From Chitinophagaceae bacterium (GTDB lineage Bacteria > Bacteroidota > Bacteroidia > Chitinophagales > Chitinophagaceae), in the NCBI GenBank assembly GCA_016713965.1, contig JADJOC010000002.1:230001-294000 (forward strand): a stretch of DNA of 64,000 bases, written 5' to 3'. Within the stretch, counting starts at the first letter, position 1; each line of letters opens with the position of its first letter. The notes under the pieces are model-generated. The model was not told where the DNA came from. It ran no database searches and saw only the letters and a program-made list of their open reading frames with translations. Below are positions 12,039 to 20,769 of the stretch, piece after piece. The translations under genes were made by a program, and so were the position numbers.

Positions 12039-13188
12039 ATGAATAATTTAATAGAAGAATTAAGGTGGCGGGGCATGTTACAAGACATCATGCCTGGTAC
12101 AGAAGATCAGTTAAATAAAGAAATAACCACAGGATATGCAGGTTTTGATCCTACAGCCGACAGTTTGCACATTGGCAGCCTGGTACCCATATTATTATTA
12201 ATGCATTTACAAAAAGCCGGTCATAAACCTATTGCTCTTATAGGGGGCGCTACAGGAATGGTGGGCGATCCGAGTGGCAAAAGTGAAGAAAGAAATTTAT
12301 TAAGTGAAGATTCATTAAATCATAATTTAGAAGGCGTAAAAGCCCAGTTAAGCCGCTTTTTAGATTTTGATGCTACTAAAGCCAATGCTGCCGAGATGGT
12401 TAATAATTATGATTGGTTTAAAAATATAAACTTTTTAGATTTTATACGGGATACCGGTAAGCACATTACTGTAAATTAATGCAATTTGGCGGCAACGACC
12501 AGTGGGGGAATATTGTTACCGGAACGGAATTGATACGCAGAAAAGGAGGTGGAGAAGCTTTTGCTTTTACCTGTCCATTAATTAAGAAAGCAGATGGAGG
12601 AAAATTTGGCAAAACTGAGGCAGGTAATATCTGGCTCGACGCTACAAAAACGTCACCTTATCAATTCTACCAGTTTTGGCTGAATGCTAATGATACTGAT
12701 GCTGAAAACTGGATAAAAATTTTTACTTTTTTAGATAAAAATAATATTGATGCTTTAATAGCCGAACACAAAAGGATGCTGGAAAAGAGTTTTACAAAAG
12801 CCCTGGCTAAAGAAGTTACTATTTTTGTACATGGTGAAGAGGAGCACATAAAGGCTGTTGAAACTACCGAAAAACTGTTTTCCAATAAAAATTCTGGTAT
12901 AGAAACCCTTACTGTAAGCGATTTAGAAGAAATAGAAGGAATTGTAAAATCCAGTTATTCAATCAGGAAAATAAATGAGGTATTGATGTAATTAGTTTTT
13001 TAACTGAAACAGGTATTTTACCCAGCAAAGGAGAAGCAAAAAAAATGATTTTAAATGGCGGGGTAAGTATAAACAGGAAAAAAGTAGAAGGAGCAGATAT
13101 GAAAATTGATAAAAGTCTTTTACTACATGATAAATATTTATTGGTACAAAAAGGAAAGAAAAATTATTACCTGGTAGTAGTAGAATAA
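12039..13188 (+). CDS. tyrS: tyrosyl-tRNA synthetase (broken: internal deletion and frameshift)
   Basis: Class I tyrosyl-tRNA synthetase, which charges tRNA-Tyr. Seen are the HIGH-type motif ([10 protein letters not shown]), [10 protein letters not shown], the KMSKS-type KFGKTE and a C-terminal S4-like RNA-binding domain ([16 protein letters not shown] onwards). Two lesions are present. At 12474-12480 the text jumps from KHITVN straight to MQFGGNDQ, losing about 45 codons that in other TyrS proteins carry the tyrosine-binding YxxxQAYD segment. Near 12975-12978 one missing G shifts frame before the S4 domain. As written it could not work. Because the gene is normally essential, an assembly error or a second tyrS elsewhere is more likely than true loss. 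Confidence 0.88.
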
Positions 13189-13196
13189 TTCAAATT

Positions 13197-13718
13197 ATGG
13201 CGCTTGATTTTGCTTTACAGCTTAAGAAAAATATTGATCAACTAAATAAATTACGTGATGATATACGTAAAACATCAAGAATAAAGCATAAGAGCAAAGA
13301 AGATCAGGAAAAATTGGCAATGACATGTAAAATATTTTATGACAATTTTTATGACCTTGCTTTTCCCGGTGGGTACCAGGCAATCTGTGATCTCAAAAAA
13401 TCAGAGCCTCAGGCTATTGATAATGCAATAGCTTACCTGAAAGCCAATCCATATTTTTTCAGGTCAGGATATATTAAAGAACACATTTTAACCACATTAA
13501 AAAAACTGGATTTAACTGCGTTACAACAGCTGAAGTTACAGAATGTAATTATTAATGTAATTGATCTTTATTATTGCAGGGAATTTAGGTATTATTGCAG
13601 GTTGGCAAAAAAAATACCATCAGAATTTTTTATAGAAAAATTACAACGAAAAAGTAAATCCGGGGATCTGAATATTGCAAAAAGAGCCAGCTGGGTATTA
13701 GATTCAATTTTAAAATAA
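13197..13718 (+). CDS. hypothetical protein, helical
   Basis: A 173-residue soluble protein with no signal peptide, rich in Lys and Leu and probably all-helical. I recognise no family. Features include an N-terminal charged helix, an aromatic FYDNFYDLAFPGGYQ stretch and DLYYCREFRYYCRLAKK. It starts 8 bp after tyrS on the same strand, so it is probably cotranscribed with it, and the insertion sequence begins just after its stop. Codon use looks like its neighbours, so it is likely a real gene. Confidence 0.6.
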   Translation: MALDFALQLKKNIDQLNKLRDDIRKTSRIKHKSKEDQEKLAMTCKIFYDNFYDLAFPGGYQAICDLKKSEPQAIDNAIAYLKANPYFFRSGYIKEHILTTLKKLDLTALQQLKLQNVIINVIDLYYCREFRYYCRLAKKIPSEFFIEKLQRKSKSGDLNIAKRASWVLDSILK

Positions 13719-13738
13719 ACAACGAATTTTAGGTAATG

Positions 13739-13754
13739 TACTGAAAAATGGTTG
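13739..13754 (+). repeat. IS left terminal inverted repeat
   Basis: TACTGAAAAATGGTTG, a perfect inverted match to 14970-14985. With three mismatches it extends to 13732. Confidence 0.8.
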
Positions 13755-13843
13755 GTGGATTTTTCCAAGAAAATTCTTATAATGCGTCATCTAATCTGAA
13801 GAGGAAATAAGCTCTGGTGGAGACCAACTTATCAGCAATAAGA

Positions 13844-14889
13844 TTAGAGCTTATACTGAAAAAGAGCAGCGTTTTGCTGCTCTTTTTTATCATTTTCTGG
13901 TAAGCCCAATGGCTTTAAAAACTCATTTTTGTTAGAAAAATATACATACCATAATAAAGTTGATTCTGTTTTTGGAGTAAGACCCCTGTGTAAATCTAAA
14001 TGATTTTTTAAATGGCTAAAGTAACCTTCTATGCCATTTGTTGTATGAGGTATTTTTGGGTTAGATAAGTAATGAAACATATTAGGTAAAGCTCTTTTTA
14101 TGGTAAAATAGGATCGCCTTAATAATTTGTGAGTGTACCAATATCTTTTAGAATTTTCCTTAAATGTTTTCTCATTAATATATACCTTATGTATTACATA
14201 CCAGTTATCAAGTTGTTTAATCCAAAACAACTTATCATTGTGTGTTTTTATTCTCAGCAGCATTAAAATTAAACCTCGAAGTTGCTGGCCTGATTCATAG
14301 CTTGGGATAGCGTGTAAGCCACAACAGGCACATACGCTGGATATGGACAAGGCAACGCTGCACTTTAACATCAGATATAGATTTTTTGATTGCTTTTAAT
14401 ATGCTTTTATGGCCATCGGTGGTAATACTTTCTAATTGTAATCCTAAGCGAATAAGGTTATCTAAATCCTCTTTAATTTCTACATAATGTTTCTCCATCA
14501 GAAAATCTGATAAGCTGTGTATATCCATCTAAATCATCCTGGTAAGCCAATAAACAAAACTTTTTAAAATAAGTAGCATCTATTCTAAGATTTACCTGGC
14601 CTCTTTTAATAATTTTATCTGAGGCGCTTGCTCAAGTAGCGTATAAAATGTTCGTTGAAGTGTATCTATTGAATAACCACTGTCCTTGATAATGTCTTAT
14701 AAGTTTGTCGTTCCAATACCCATTTTTTAAACCAGGTAAACCGATTTTTTATACGCTGTTCTTTCCTGTTAGAGGTAAATAAAATCCCGCAATTTTTGCA
14801 CTTAAATCTTTGTTTACCATGGCGTTTTCCCCAGCCAATTACCTTCAGCTGCCCACATGACCAGCATCGCTTTTTTTTGAAATGTTCAT
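13844..14889 (-). pseudogene. DDE transposase with N-terminal zinc ribbon, multiple frameshifts
   Basis: Transposase remnant read across three frames. The N-terminus has a zinc ribbon (CWSCGQLKVIGWGKRHGKQR then CKNCG). Next come acidic catalytic candidates: Asp in RIDATYFKKF, Asp in SITTDGHKSI and Glu in TTNGIEGYFSHLKNHLD, with CLVHIQR between them. This order fits the IS256-like variant zinc-binding transposases. At least four frame changes interrupt it, at about 14873-14880, 14600-14610, 14470-14490 and 14300-14330. Some may be sequencing error, but the density is higher than in neighbouring genes, so real decay is plausible. Confidence 0.78.
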
Positions 14890-14898
14890 AAAAAATAA

Positions 14899-14928
14899 AA
14901 GTTTGATGAAACGTGTTTCATCAAACTT
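14899..14928. repeat. strong hairpin before the transposase start
   Basis: A 14-bp perfect stem (AAGTTTGATGAAAC / GTTTCATCAAACTT) with a 2-nt loop, 10 bp upstream of the transposase ATG and inside the right terminal repeat. In other insertion sequences a hairpin here blocks transposase expression from outside promoters; that role is inferred. Confidence 0.6.
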
Positions 14929-14969
14929 CTGTCAAATCTTTTACTATAATACTTCTTAGCAGTTTTTAA

Positions 14970-14985
14970 CAACCATTTTTCAGTA
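14970..14985 (-). repeat. IS right terminal inverted repeat
   Basis: CAACCATTTTTCAGTA, perfect inverted partner of 13739-13754. Confidence 0.8.
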
Positions 14986-15005
14986 TTATACCATAATTAC
15001 AAAGT

Positions 15006-15054
15006 TATAAATTCGGGAAGTCAAGTTTTAAAAACTTGACTTCCCGAATTTATA
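15006..15054 (-). terminator. 24-bp perfect hairpin at the gpsA stop
   Basis: A 24-bp uninterrupted stem with a 1-nt loop; half-stem TATAAATTCGGGAAGTCAAG plus TTTT. It overlaps the gpsA stop codon. No T tail follows it, so it is either a bidirectional transcription block or an mRNA 3'-end stabiliser. It lies just outside the insertion sequence. Confidence 0.55.
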
Positions 15055-16093
15055 GTAAACTTGCTTCAATAATCGCAAACCCTTTTTTTGCCGTTAGCCC
15101 TTCCCATAATATTTTATAAATAGTGTTGGCGATTGGCATATCAGCTTTGATATTTTCGTTGATCATGTGCATGCATTTGCTAGCATTAAAGCCTTCGGCT
15201 ACCATGTTCATTTCCAGTTGTGCGGCTTTGATGGAGTATCCTTTGCCGATCATATTGCCGAAGGAACGGTTGCGGCTGTGCAGGGAATAGCAGGTTACCA
15301 ACAAATCGCCCAGGTATACAGATGCGGCATAATTGGTGCGTTGGTGCTCATGCCCTATTGTGCGGTGGCTTTGATCAATGGTTCCCACTTCAATATTTTT
15401 GATGCCTGCTTTGCGTAAGAAACCTGCCATTTCATCTGCACTATTGGCAATCAGCACACTTAAAAAATTATCTCCATAATCCAGTCCATGAGCTATTCCA
15501 GCACCTACAGCATAAATATTTTTTAAAACGGCTGCAAATTGCACTCCATATATATCATTGTTTTGGATAGTGTTTAAGTATGGCGTTTTGAAATAAGTTG
15601 CAATCCGGTGTGTTACTATCTCGTCGATGCCGGAAAAAGTAAGGTATGATAATTTTTCTGCAGCTACTTCTTCTGCATGGCAGGGGCCAAGCACTGCAAA
15701 ATAATTTTGCAGCCGTACATTGAATTTTTTTGATAAATAGTCATTGAGCAATAAATTTTCATCAGGAAGAATACCTTTTATGGCTGATATTATTTTTTTA
15801 TTTTCAAAAATTTTGGGCGACAGATTTTTTAATGTATCATTTACGTAGGCAGAAGGTACGGCAATAATGATGCAGTTGGAATTCTCAATTACCAGGGATA
15901 AATCCGTACTTAGATGCAATTTTTGTGTGTCAAAATAAGCAGAAGACAAATAGTGCGGATTATGATGCCTGGATTGTATGTATTCTATAGTGGCTTCATT
16001 ACGATTCCACCAATAAATAGTTTGTCCGTTATCTGTTAATATTTTTGCTAAAGCAGTGCCCCAGCTTCCGCTACCGATTATTCCAAAGTTCAT
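15050..16093 (-). CDS. gpsA: glycerol-3-phosphate dehydrogenase [NAD(P)+]
   Basis: Reduces dihydroxyacetone phosphate to sn-glycerol-3-phosphate for phospholipid synthesis. The Rossmann motif GIIGSGSWGTALA opens the protein. It is followed by AVPSAYV, the conserved AAVLKNIYAVGAGIAHGL with the catalytic Lys, and TIDQSHRTIGHEHQR / SRNRSFGNMIGKG near the C-terminus. At 347 residues it is full length. It lies downstream of rnc on the same strand, separated by 115 bp with inverted GTTTGGGGTTT repeats. Confidence 0.95.
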   Translation of the reverse strand: MNFGIIGSGSWGTALAKILTDNGQTIYWWNRNEATIEYIQSRHHNPHYLSSAYFDTQKLHLSTDLSLVIENSNCIIIAVPSAYVNDTLKNLSPKIFENKKIISAIKGILPDENLLLNDYLSKKFNVRLQNYFAVLGPCHAEEVAAEKLSYLTFSGIDEIVTHRIATYFKTPYLNTIQNNDIYGVQFAAVLKNIYAVGAGIAHGLDYGDNFLSVLIANSADEMAGFLRKAGIKNIEVGTIDQSHRTIGHEHQRTNYAASVYLGDLLVTCYSLHSRNRSFGNMIGKGYSIKAAQLEMNMVAEGFNASKCMHMINENIKADMPIANTIYKILWEGLTAKKGFAIIEASLL

Positions 16094-16099
16094 TTTATT

Positions 16100-16196
16100 G
16101 TTTGGGGTTTAAAGCTTAAGGTTTGGGGTTTTAGCGTTTGATAATTTTATACAACTATTGAACCAATGACTTCAAAAACAACTTCAAACCCCAAAC
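16100..16196. repeat. GTTTGGGGTTT direct and inverted repeats
   Basis: GTTTGGGGTTT occurs at 16100-16110 and 16121-16131, and its inverse AAACCCCAAAC at 16186-16196, between rnc and gpsA. It can fold as a stem of about 11 bp after the rnc stop. This may be a weak terminator or an intergenic repeat remnant. Confidence 0.45.
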
Positions 16197-16208
16197 TTCA
16201 AACTGAAT

Positions 16209-16927
16209 TTACAATCCTAATTTATCTACAGCTAACTGGGCTGCTACCTGACTGGCATCTTTTTTATTGTATCCTTTTCCTTCGGCAATTAATTCGCCAT
16301 CTATGGTAGCACCTATGGTAAATAAGCGCCTGCCGTTTTCAAATTTCTCATTTAGTGTTTCAAATTCCAGGGATTTGCCATTTTTATTGGCCCAGCCATA
16401 TAATTTATTTTTGATATTAATCTCTATTATTTCCAGGTCATCTATAAATAAATAAGGCATAATAATGTACCTTTCTACCCAGCTTTGTGTTTTTTTATAT
16501 CCTTTATCAAGATATACTGCACCTATTAAAGCCTCTAAAGTATTTCCAAATATTTGGGATATTTTTAAAGAATTATCATTTTTATTATAAAAAGTGATTT
16601 TTTAAGGCCCATTTTTATACCAATGTCATTTAGCTGTTGCCTGTTTACCATTTTACTGCGCATTTCTGTTAAGAAACCTTCGCCTTTGTAAGGATATTTT
16701 CTAAAAAGGTAATGTGCCACAATAGTACTTAATACAGCATCCCCTAAAAATTCCAGGCGCTCATTATTTTCATCGGCTCCTTCACGAATTGAGCGATGGC
16801 TTAAAGCGGTTTTATACAAAAAAATATCCCGGGGAGCGAATCCTAAAACATTTTTTAATTGTTTTATAAATTCCTTTTTACTGGTATTTTTTTTTAATAC
16901 GCCAAATATGTTTTGTAAAAAAGACAA
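16209..16927 (-). CDS. rnc: ribonuclease III (frameshifted)
   Basis: Double-strand-specific endoribonuclease for rRNA and mRNA processing. The catalytic domain shows the signature ERLEFLGDAVLSTIVAHYLF with the acidic metal ligands, and the second acidic patch GNTLEALIGAVYLDKG. A C-terminal dsRNA-binding domain ends in GKGYNKKDASQVAAQLAVDK. The frame breaks at 16589-16593 (five A); one missing base restores a protein of about 239 residues. The best start is a TTG at 16927. It sits just after a strong promoter box, so the mRNA may be leaderless. fabF and acpP lie upstream on the same strand. Confidence 0.9.
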
Positions 16928-16931
16928 GCTG

Positions 16932-16939
16932 CAAAGATA
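16932..16939 (-). promoter_or_regulatory. rnc promoter -7 box
   Basis: Minus-strand TATCTTTG, full TAnnTTTG match, ending only 4 bp before the TTG start of rnc. Initiation at the usual spacing would give little or no 5' UTR. Confidence 0.55.
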
Positions 16940-17078
16940 ATTTTTAAGCCCGAAATTAATCTTATTTAATTAAAAAAAGTAGTAGCCGAAATTTAGGGTA
17001 TGCGGTTAAAAGCATCCAAAAACTGGTGTGAATTTGAATAAATAAAATTAGTACGGTTTTAGGAAAAGATTTATAATA

Positions 17079-18332
17079 TTATGCAATATACTTTTTCACA
17101 ATTACTGAAGCATTATGGCCACCAAAACCAAAAGTATTGCTTAAGGCAGCGTTTATTATTTTATGTTGTGCTTTATTAAAAGTGAAATTTAAATTAGCAT
17201 CTAATTCGGGATCGTCTGTAAAGTGATTAATGGTAGGTGGAATGATATTTTGGGTAACGGCCATTATACAAGCCAATGCTTCTAAAGCGCCAACTGCACC
17301 GAGGCAATGCCCCGTCATACTTTTGGTTGAGCTTATATTCAAATCATAGGCATGTTTACCAAATACATTTAATATAGCTTTTGTTTCAGCAATATCACCC
17401 AATGGAGTAGATGTGCCATGTACATTAATGTAATCGATATCGGATTCCTTCATTGCTGCATCTTTTAATGCGGCATGCATCACATTCCTGGCACCGAGCC
17501 CTTCCGGGTGTGGTGCTGTAATATGATGGGCATCGGCAGTAGCGCCACCACCGGCTATTTCACAATAAATTTTAGCTCCTCGTGCCAGTGCATGTTCCAG
17601 GCTTTCCAACACTAGTACCCCGGCCCCTTCACCTATTACAAAACCGTCCCTGTCTTTATCAAACGGGCGGCTGGCAGTGGCGGGATCGTCATTGCGTTCG
17701 CTCAGGGCTTTCATCGCATTAAACCCCCCTACACCGGCAGCACTTATTACAGCTTCGCTGCCACCGGTAATAATAACATCTGCCTTATCCAGCCTGATAT
17801 TATCAAAGGCATCAATAATAGCATTAGTGCTGGAAGCGCAAGCGCTTACCACTGCAAAATTAGGTCCGCGGAACCCATAACGCATAGATATTTGCCCTGC
17901 GGCAATATCCAATATCATTTTAGGAATAAAAAAAGGATTAAACCTGGGCGTACCATCTCCTAAAGCGTAATTAGTAACCTCTTCCTGGAAAGTGATTATT
18001 CCGCCTATTCCGCTGGCAAAGATTACGCCTACCCTGTCAGGATCTACATTATCCTTATTAATATTTGCATCTTTTACAGCTTCATCGCTTGCTATCAATG
18101 CAAATTGACAATACCGGTCAATTTTACGTGCTTCTTTCCTATCTAAATAATGCGTAGCATCAAAATCTTTAACTTCACAGGCAAACCGTGTTTTAAATTT
18201 GCTGCAATCAAATTGTTTAATATAATCGCACCCGCTTACACCATCAGATAATCCCTGCCAGTATTCCTGAACAGATTTTCCCAATGGGGTGAGAGCGCCT
18301 AAACCGGTAACTACAACTCTTTTTAAAGCCAT
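17079..18332 (-). CDS. fabF: beta-ketoacyl-ACP synthase II
   Basis: Condensing enzyme of type II fatty acid synthesis that extends acyl-ACP with malonyl-ACP. The catalytic triad is visible: Cys in VSACASSTNAI, His in NVHGTSTPLGD and His in STKSMTGHCLGAVGA. Length (417 residues) is standard, and the C-terminal NTFGFGGHNASVIVKK is typical. acpP lies 29 bp upstream, the classic acpP-fabF pair, so its carrier substrate is encoded beside it. Confidence 0.96.
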   Translation of the reverse strand: MALKRVVVTGLGALTPLGKSVQEYWQGLSDGVSGCDYIKQFDCSKFKTRFACEVKDFDATHYLDRKEARKIDRYCQFALIASDEAVKDANINKDNVDPDRVGVIFASGIGGIITFQEEVTNYALGDGTPRFNPFFIPKMILDIAAGQISMRYGFRGPNFAVVSACASSTNAIIDAFDNIRLDKADVIITGGSEAVISAAGVGGFNAMKALSERNDDPATASRPFDKDRDGFVIGEGAGVLVLESLEHALARGAKIYCEIAGGGATADAHHITAPHPEGLGARNVMHAALKDAAMKESDIDYINVHGTSTPLGDIAETKAILNVFGKHAYDLNISSTKSMTGHCLGAVGALEALACIMAVTQNIIPPTINHFTDDPELDANLNFTFNKAQHKIINAALSNTFGFGGHNASVIVKKYIA

Positions 18333-18361
18333 ACAATTTGCCTGTGATAATTAATGATGAA

Positions 18362-18599
18362 TTACTTAGCGTGTTCTTCCAGGTAGGTAACAGCCTGACC
18401 AACAGTGGTTATTGTTTCAGCTTGTTCATCAGGAATGGAAATATTGAATTCCTTTTCAAATTCCATGATTAGTTCTACGGTGTCTAAGCTATCGGCACCT
18501 AAATCATTAGTAAAAAGAAGCTTCCGGAGTAACCTCCGCTTCATCTACACCTAATTTGTCAACAATTATTTTCTTTACTCTTGTTGCAATGTCTGACAT
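18362..18599 (-). CDS. acpP: acyl carrier protein (frameshifted)
   Basis: Carries growing acyl chains on a phosphopantetheine arm attached to Ser in [10 protein letters not shown]. The joined protein starts [17 protein letters not shown], is 78 residues, acidic and of normal length. The frame breaks at 18512-18516 (five A, one extra base) between PEASF and TNDLG. The start at 18599 is supported by the promoter box 28 bp upstream and by the family's conserved N-terminus. Confidence 0.92.
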
Positions 18600-18626
18600 G
18601 TTTGTAAAATTTAGTTATAACAGGTG

Positions 18627-18634
18627 CAAAAATA
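18627..18634 (-). promoter_or_regulatory. acpP-fabF promoter -7 box
   Basis: Minus-strand TATTTTTG, a TAnnTTTG match, with a TTTG/TTGC-rich -33 area upstream. It likely drives acpP-fabF. Confidence 0.5.
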
Positions 18635-18906
18635 TACTTTTTGCAATAAATGCAAAGAAATATAATACAGTTGGAAATAAAAGGTATTTTTTAATTTGTG
18701 GATAATTATTTTACAGCGTTTAAACATTCATTAATTATACGAGCGGGAATCGTAAATAAAATTATTGGGCTACTTTTTTCAAACGCAGCAAGGTAAAGTT
18801 TAATAATATGCCGTGACAAACCCTCAGCGGGGTATACGCTCTATCCCGCAGCCCAATGTCATTAAGCTATTATTTCTGGCAAACAGCTCGTATGCTAGCA
18901 TAAAAA
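18635..18906. other. intergenic stretch with a GC-richer palindrome
   Basis: No gene seen. Around 18820-18856 lies a GC-richer imperfect palindrome (CAGCGGGGTATA ... TATCCCGCAG), resembling the dispersed intergenic repeats elsewhere in the window (56185-56260). Confidence 0.4.
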
Positions 18907-18931
18907 AGAGCTATTAAATGTAATAGCTCTT
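18907..18931 (-). terminator. terminator after the N-formylglutamate amidohydrolase-like gene
   Basis: Stem AAGAGCTATT / AATAGCTCTT with a short loop. On the minus strand it is followed by a T-rich tract, and it lies 24 bp beyond the stop of the upstream gene. Confidence 0.6.
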
Positions 18932-18954
18932 CATGTAAAATTATTCAATTTCTT

Positions 18955-20445
18955 TTATTGCATTAAAACCTTATAACTAGCCACAGATCCTTTGCTGTAT
19001 ATTTTTACAATATATAACCCTGGGGAAAGATTGTGTGCAGAGATAATATTTGTGCCCGGTATACTTAAAGTGTACTTACCTACATTTTTACCTGATGCAG
19101 AGAACACTTCTGTTTGCACAGGTAATTTTTCCCCGGCAGGAAGATGAATTTTAATTTGATTATTGATACCAATGGGGTCAACTTTTATGGCACTTTGGTT
19201 ACCGGTAATTGTAACCATTTTAGTTTCAAAATCTTTATACTTCCCGTCTTTATCATGCTGCCTCAATTTATAATACATTTTTCCGGCAACCACGTTATTA
19301 TCATATGCAGTGTAGTCGGTAATAATTTCACTATTTCCTTTAGCCGCTATTTTATTAATGGATAAGAAATTTATCCCATCAGTTGACTTTAGTATTTCAA
19401 AATAATTATTATTGGTTTCTGATAATGTTTGCCATTTTATATCTACCTGTTTACCATTACTATTCCAAAAAGCTTTAAAATATGAAAGCTCTACCGGTAA
19501 AATTTCCACACAATTTTGCATGGCCGGTTGTAGGCCATAATGCTCGGTAAGATAAGTTTTTACAGACTGGGCTAAGCTTTCGGCAAATTTTTTACGATTA
19601 GCTTTGGTATCACGAACACCGTCTTTATAACATTCTATCTGTACACCATCAATAGTTCCACCTGCTGCAGAAGTATAATTTTCTATATTGTATCCGCCAC
19701 TAAAATAATCTTCTCCTTCTAATATTGAGGGTATTTGCTTGCTAGGAACAGAAGGATAGCCTTTATTGGCCAATAAAGTACCTAAAGCAAGGTCGCCTCT
19801 TAATAATTCAGTATGAGGTAAATTTAAAAGATTGTTAGATGCCAGGTTTCTTAAGCTGCTATTATTGGGATTTGAATTTAAAAAATCATTTAATAAAAAG
19901 TCTATTAAACCATACTTGTCGCTGTTAACCAGATAGCCTAATTCCAGCCGTTGTATGTCATGGCCATGCCCATGCAAATCCATATAAAAACCTTTGCCGT
20001 ATTGTTTGGTAACATATTTCTTTGCAGTATCTATAAAATTATGAAATTCTGTCCAAGCTGTTTCTGCAGCTGGGTTTCCGCATGCGCCATCCGCAATATT
20101 CCGATTGTTATCTATTTTTTTTCTATCTAAATGGGTGAGGATAACATGAGGATGGCATCCCATTAAATTTACAAAAGCTGTATCGATTTCCATTGCCAGC
20201 TCGTTGGTATAAAGGTCTGTAATCGTGATGGGATTATTGCAGACACGGTCTGGTATATTGCCCGGGTTTAAATTGCCGCCATGTGTTGCAGAAATAATTA
20301 TTGGTAAATTGCCTGCTATATACTCAATATAATTATTTTGGCCAAAATAGGAATTACCCGGAGTAAACTGCGAAAAACTTACAATATGTAATACCAAAGC
20401 GGCCGATGTAAGAAAAATATTTTTAAATATATAGCTCAAATGCAT
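18955..20445 (-). CDS. secreted N-formylglutamate amidohydrolase-like protein with T9SS sorting domain
   Basis: A 496-residue exported protein. A signal peptide (about 1-27, ending SFSQF) precedes a domain resembling N-formylglutamate amidohydrolase (about 45-310). Its motifs include ISATHGG, TDLYTNELA, HLDRKKIDNNRN, YMDLHGHGHD and ILEGEDYFSGGYN; the His, Asp and Glu residues are likely metal ligands. The C-terminal part has the VELSYFKAFW ... NNNYFEILKSTDG segment typical of Bacteroidota cargo and ends in a type A sorting domain. It should therefore be exported by the T9SS whose sortase is encoded at 5521-10586. Cytosolic homologues act in histidine breakdown; the extracellular substrate here is unknown. 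Confidence 0.75.
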   Translation of the reverse strand: MHLSYIFKNIFLTSAALVLHIVSFSQFTPGNSYFGQNNYIEYIAGNLPIIISATHGGNLNPGNIPDRVCNNPITITDLYTNELAMEIDTAFVNLMGCHPHVILTHLDRKKIDNNRNIADGACGNPAAETAWTEFHNFIDTAKKYVTKQYGKGFYMDLHGHGHDIQRLELGYLVNSDKYGLIDFLLNDFLNSNPNNSSLRNLASNNLLNLPHTELLRGDLALGTLLANKGYPSVPSKQIPSILEGEDYFSGGYNIENYTSAAGGTIDGVQIECYKDGVRDTKANRKKFAESLAQSVKTYLTEHYGLQPAMQNCVEILPVELSYFKAFWNSNGKQVDIKWQTLSETNNNYFEILKSTDGINFLSINKIAAKGNSEIITDYTAYDNNVVAGKMYYKLRQHDKDGKYKDFETKMVTITGNQSAIKVDPIGINNQIKIHLPAGEKLPVQTEVFSASGKNVGKYTLSIPGTNIISAHNLSPGLYIVKIYSKGSVASYKVLMQ

Positions 20446-20715
20446 ATGTCATTTTAATAAATTAATTAATCTCTTCAATTATCAGGGAGTGGGTTATGAT
20501 GCAGTTTTTATAATATAAATAATACTAAAACATCTTTTAATAGCTGGTAATCATGTGTCATTAACCTCATTACTAATGAAGTTTAAAAACTATACATCAG
20601 CGTATAAAGATTATGTTTTTATTCTTCATTTTATACCATAATATATCAATATGTATTTTAAATGTACAGATAACAGCTTTGGGTTAACGAATACAGCATT
20701 TATAATACAAATAAA

Positions 20716-20751
20716 AAAGCAGCTAGTTTGTACCCAGCTGCTTTTTTTATT
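20716..20751 (-). terminator. bidirectional terminator after the LytTR regulator gene
   Basis: Stem AGCAGCT / AGCTGCT, flanked by A on the left and seven T on the right, so it has a T tail on both strands. It lies 19 bp after the stop of the minus-strand regulator. The remaining part of the 20446-20769 gap shows no gene. Confidence 0.6.
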
Positions 20752-20769
20752 ATAAAGTAAATATAAATT

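Larger units (their letters stand above)
13732..14992 (-). mobile_element. insertion sequence, IS256-variant (Zn-ribbon) type, decayed
   Basis: A 1.26-kb element bounded by perfect 16-bp inverted repeats, TACTGAAAAATGGTTG at 13739-13754 and its complement at 14970-14985. The match extends outward to 23 bp with three mismatches (GGTA conserved). It carries one transposase gene on the minus strand and a strong hairpin between that gene's start and the right repeat. I see no obvious target-site duplication. Confidence 0.75.
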
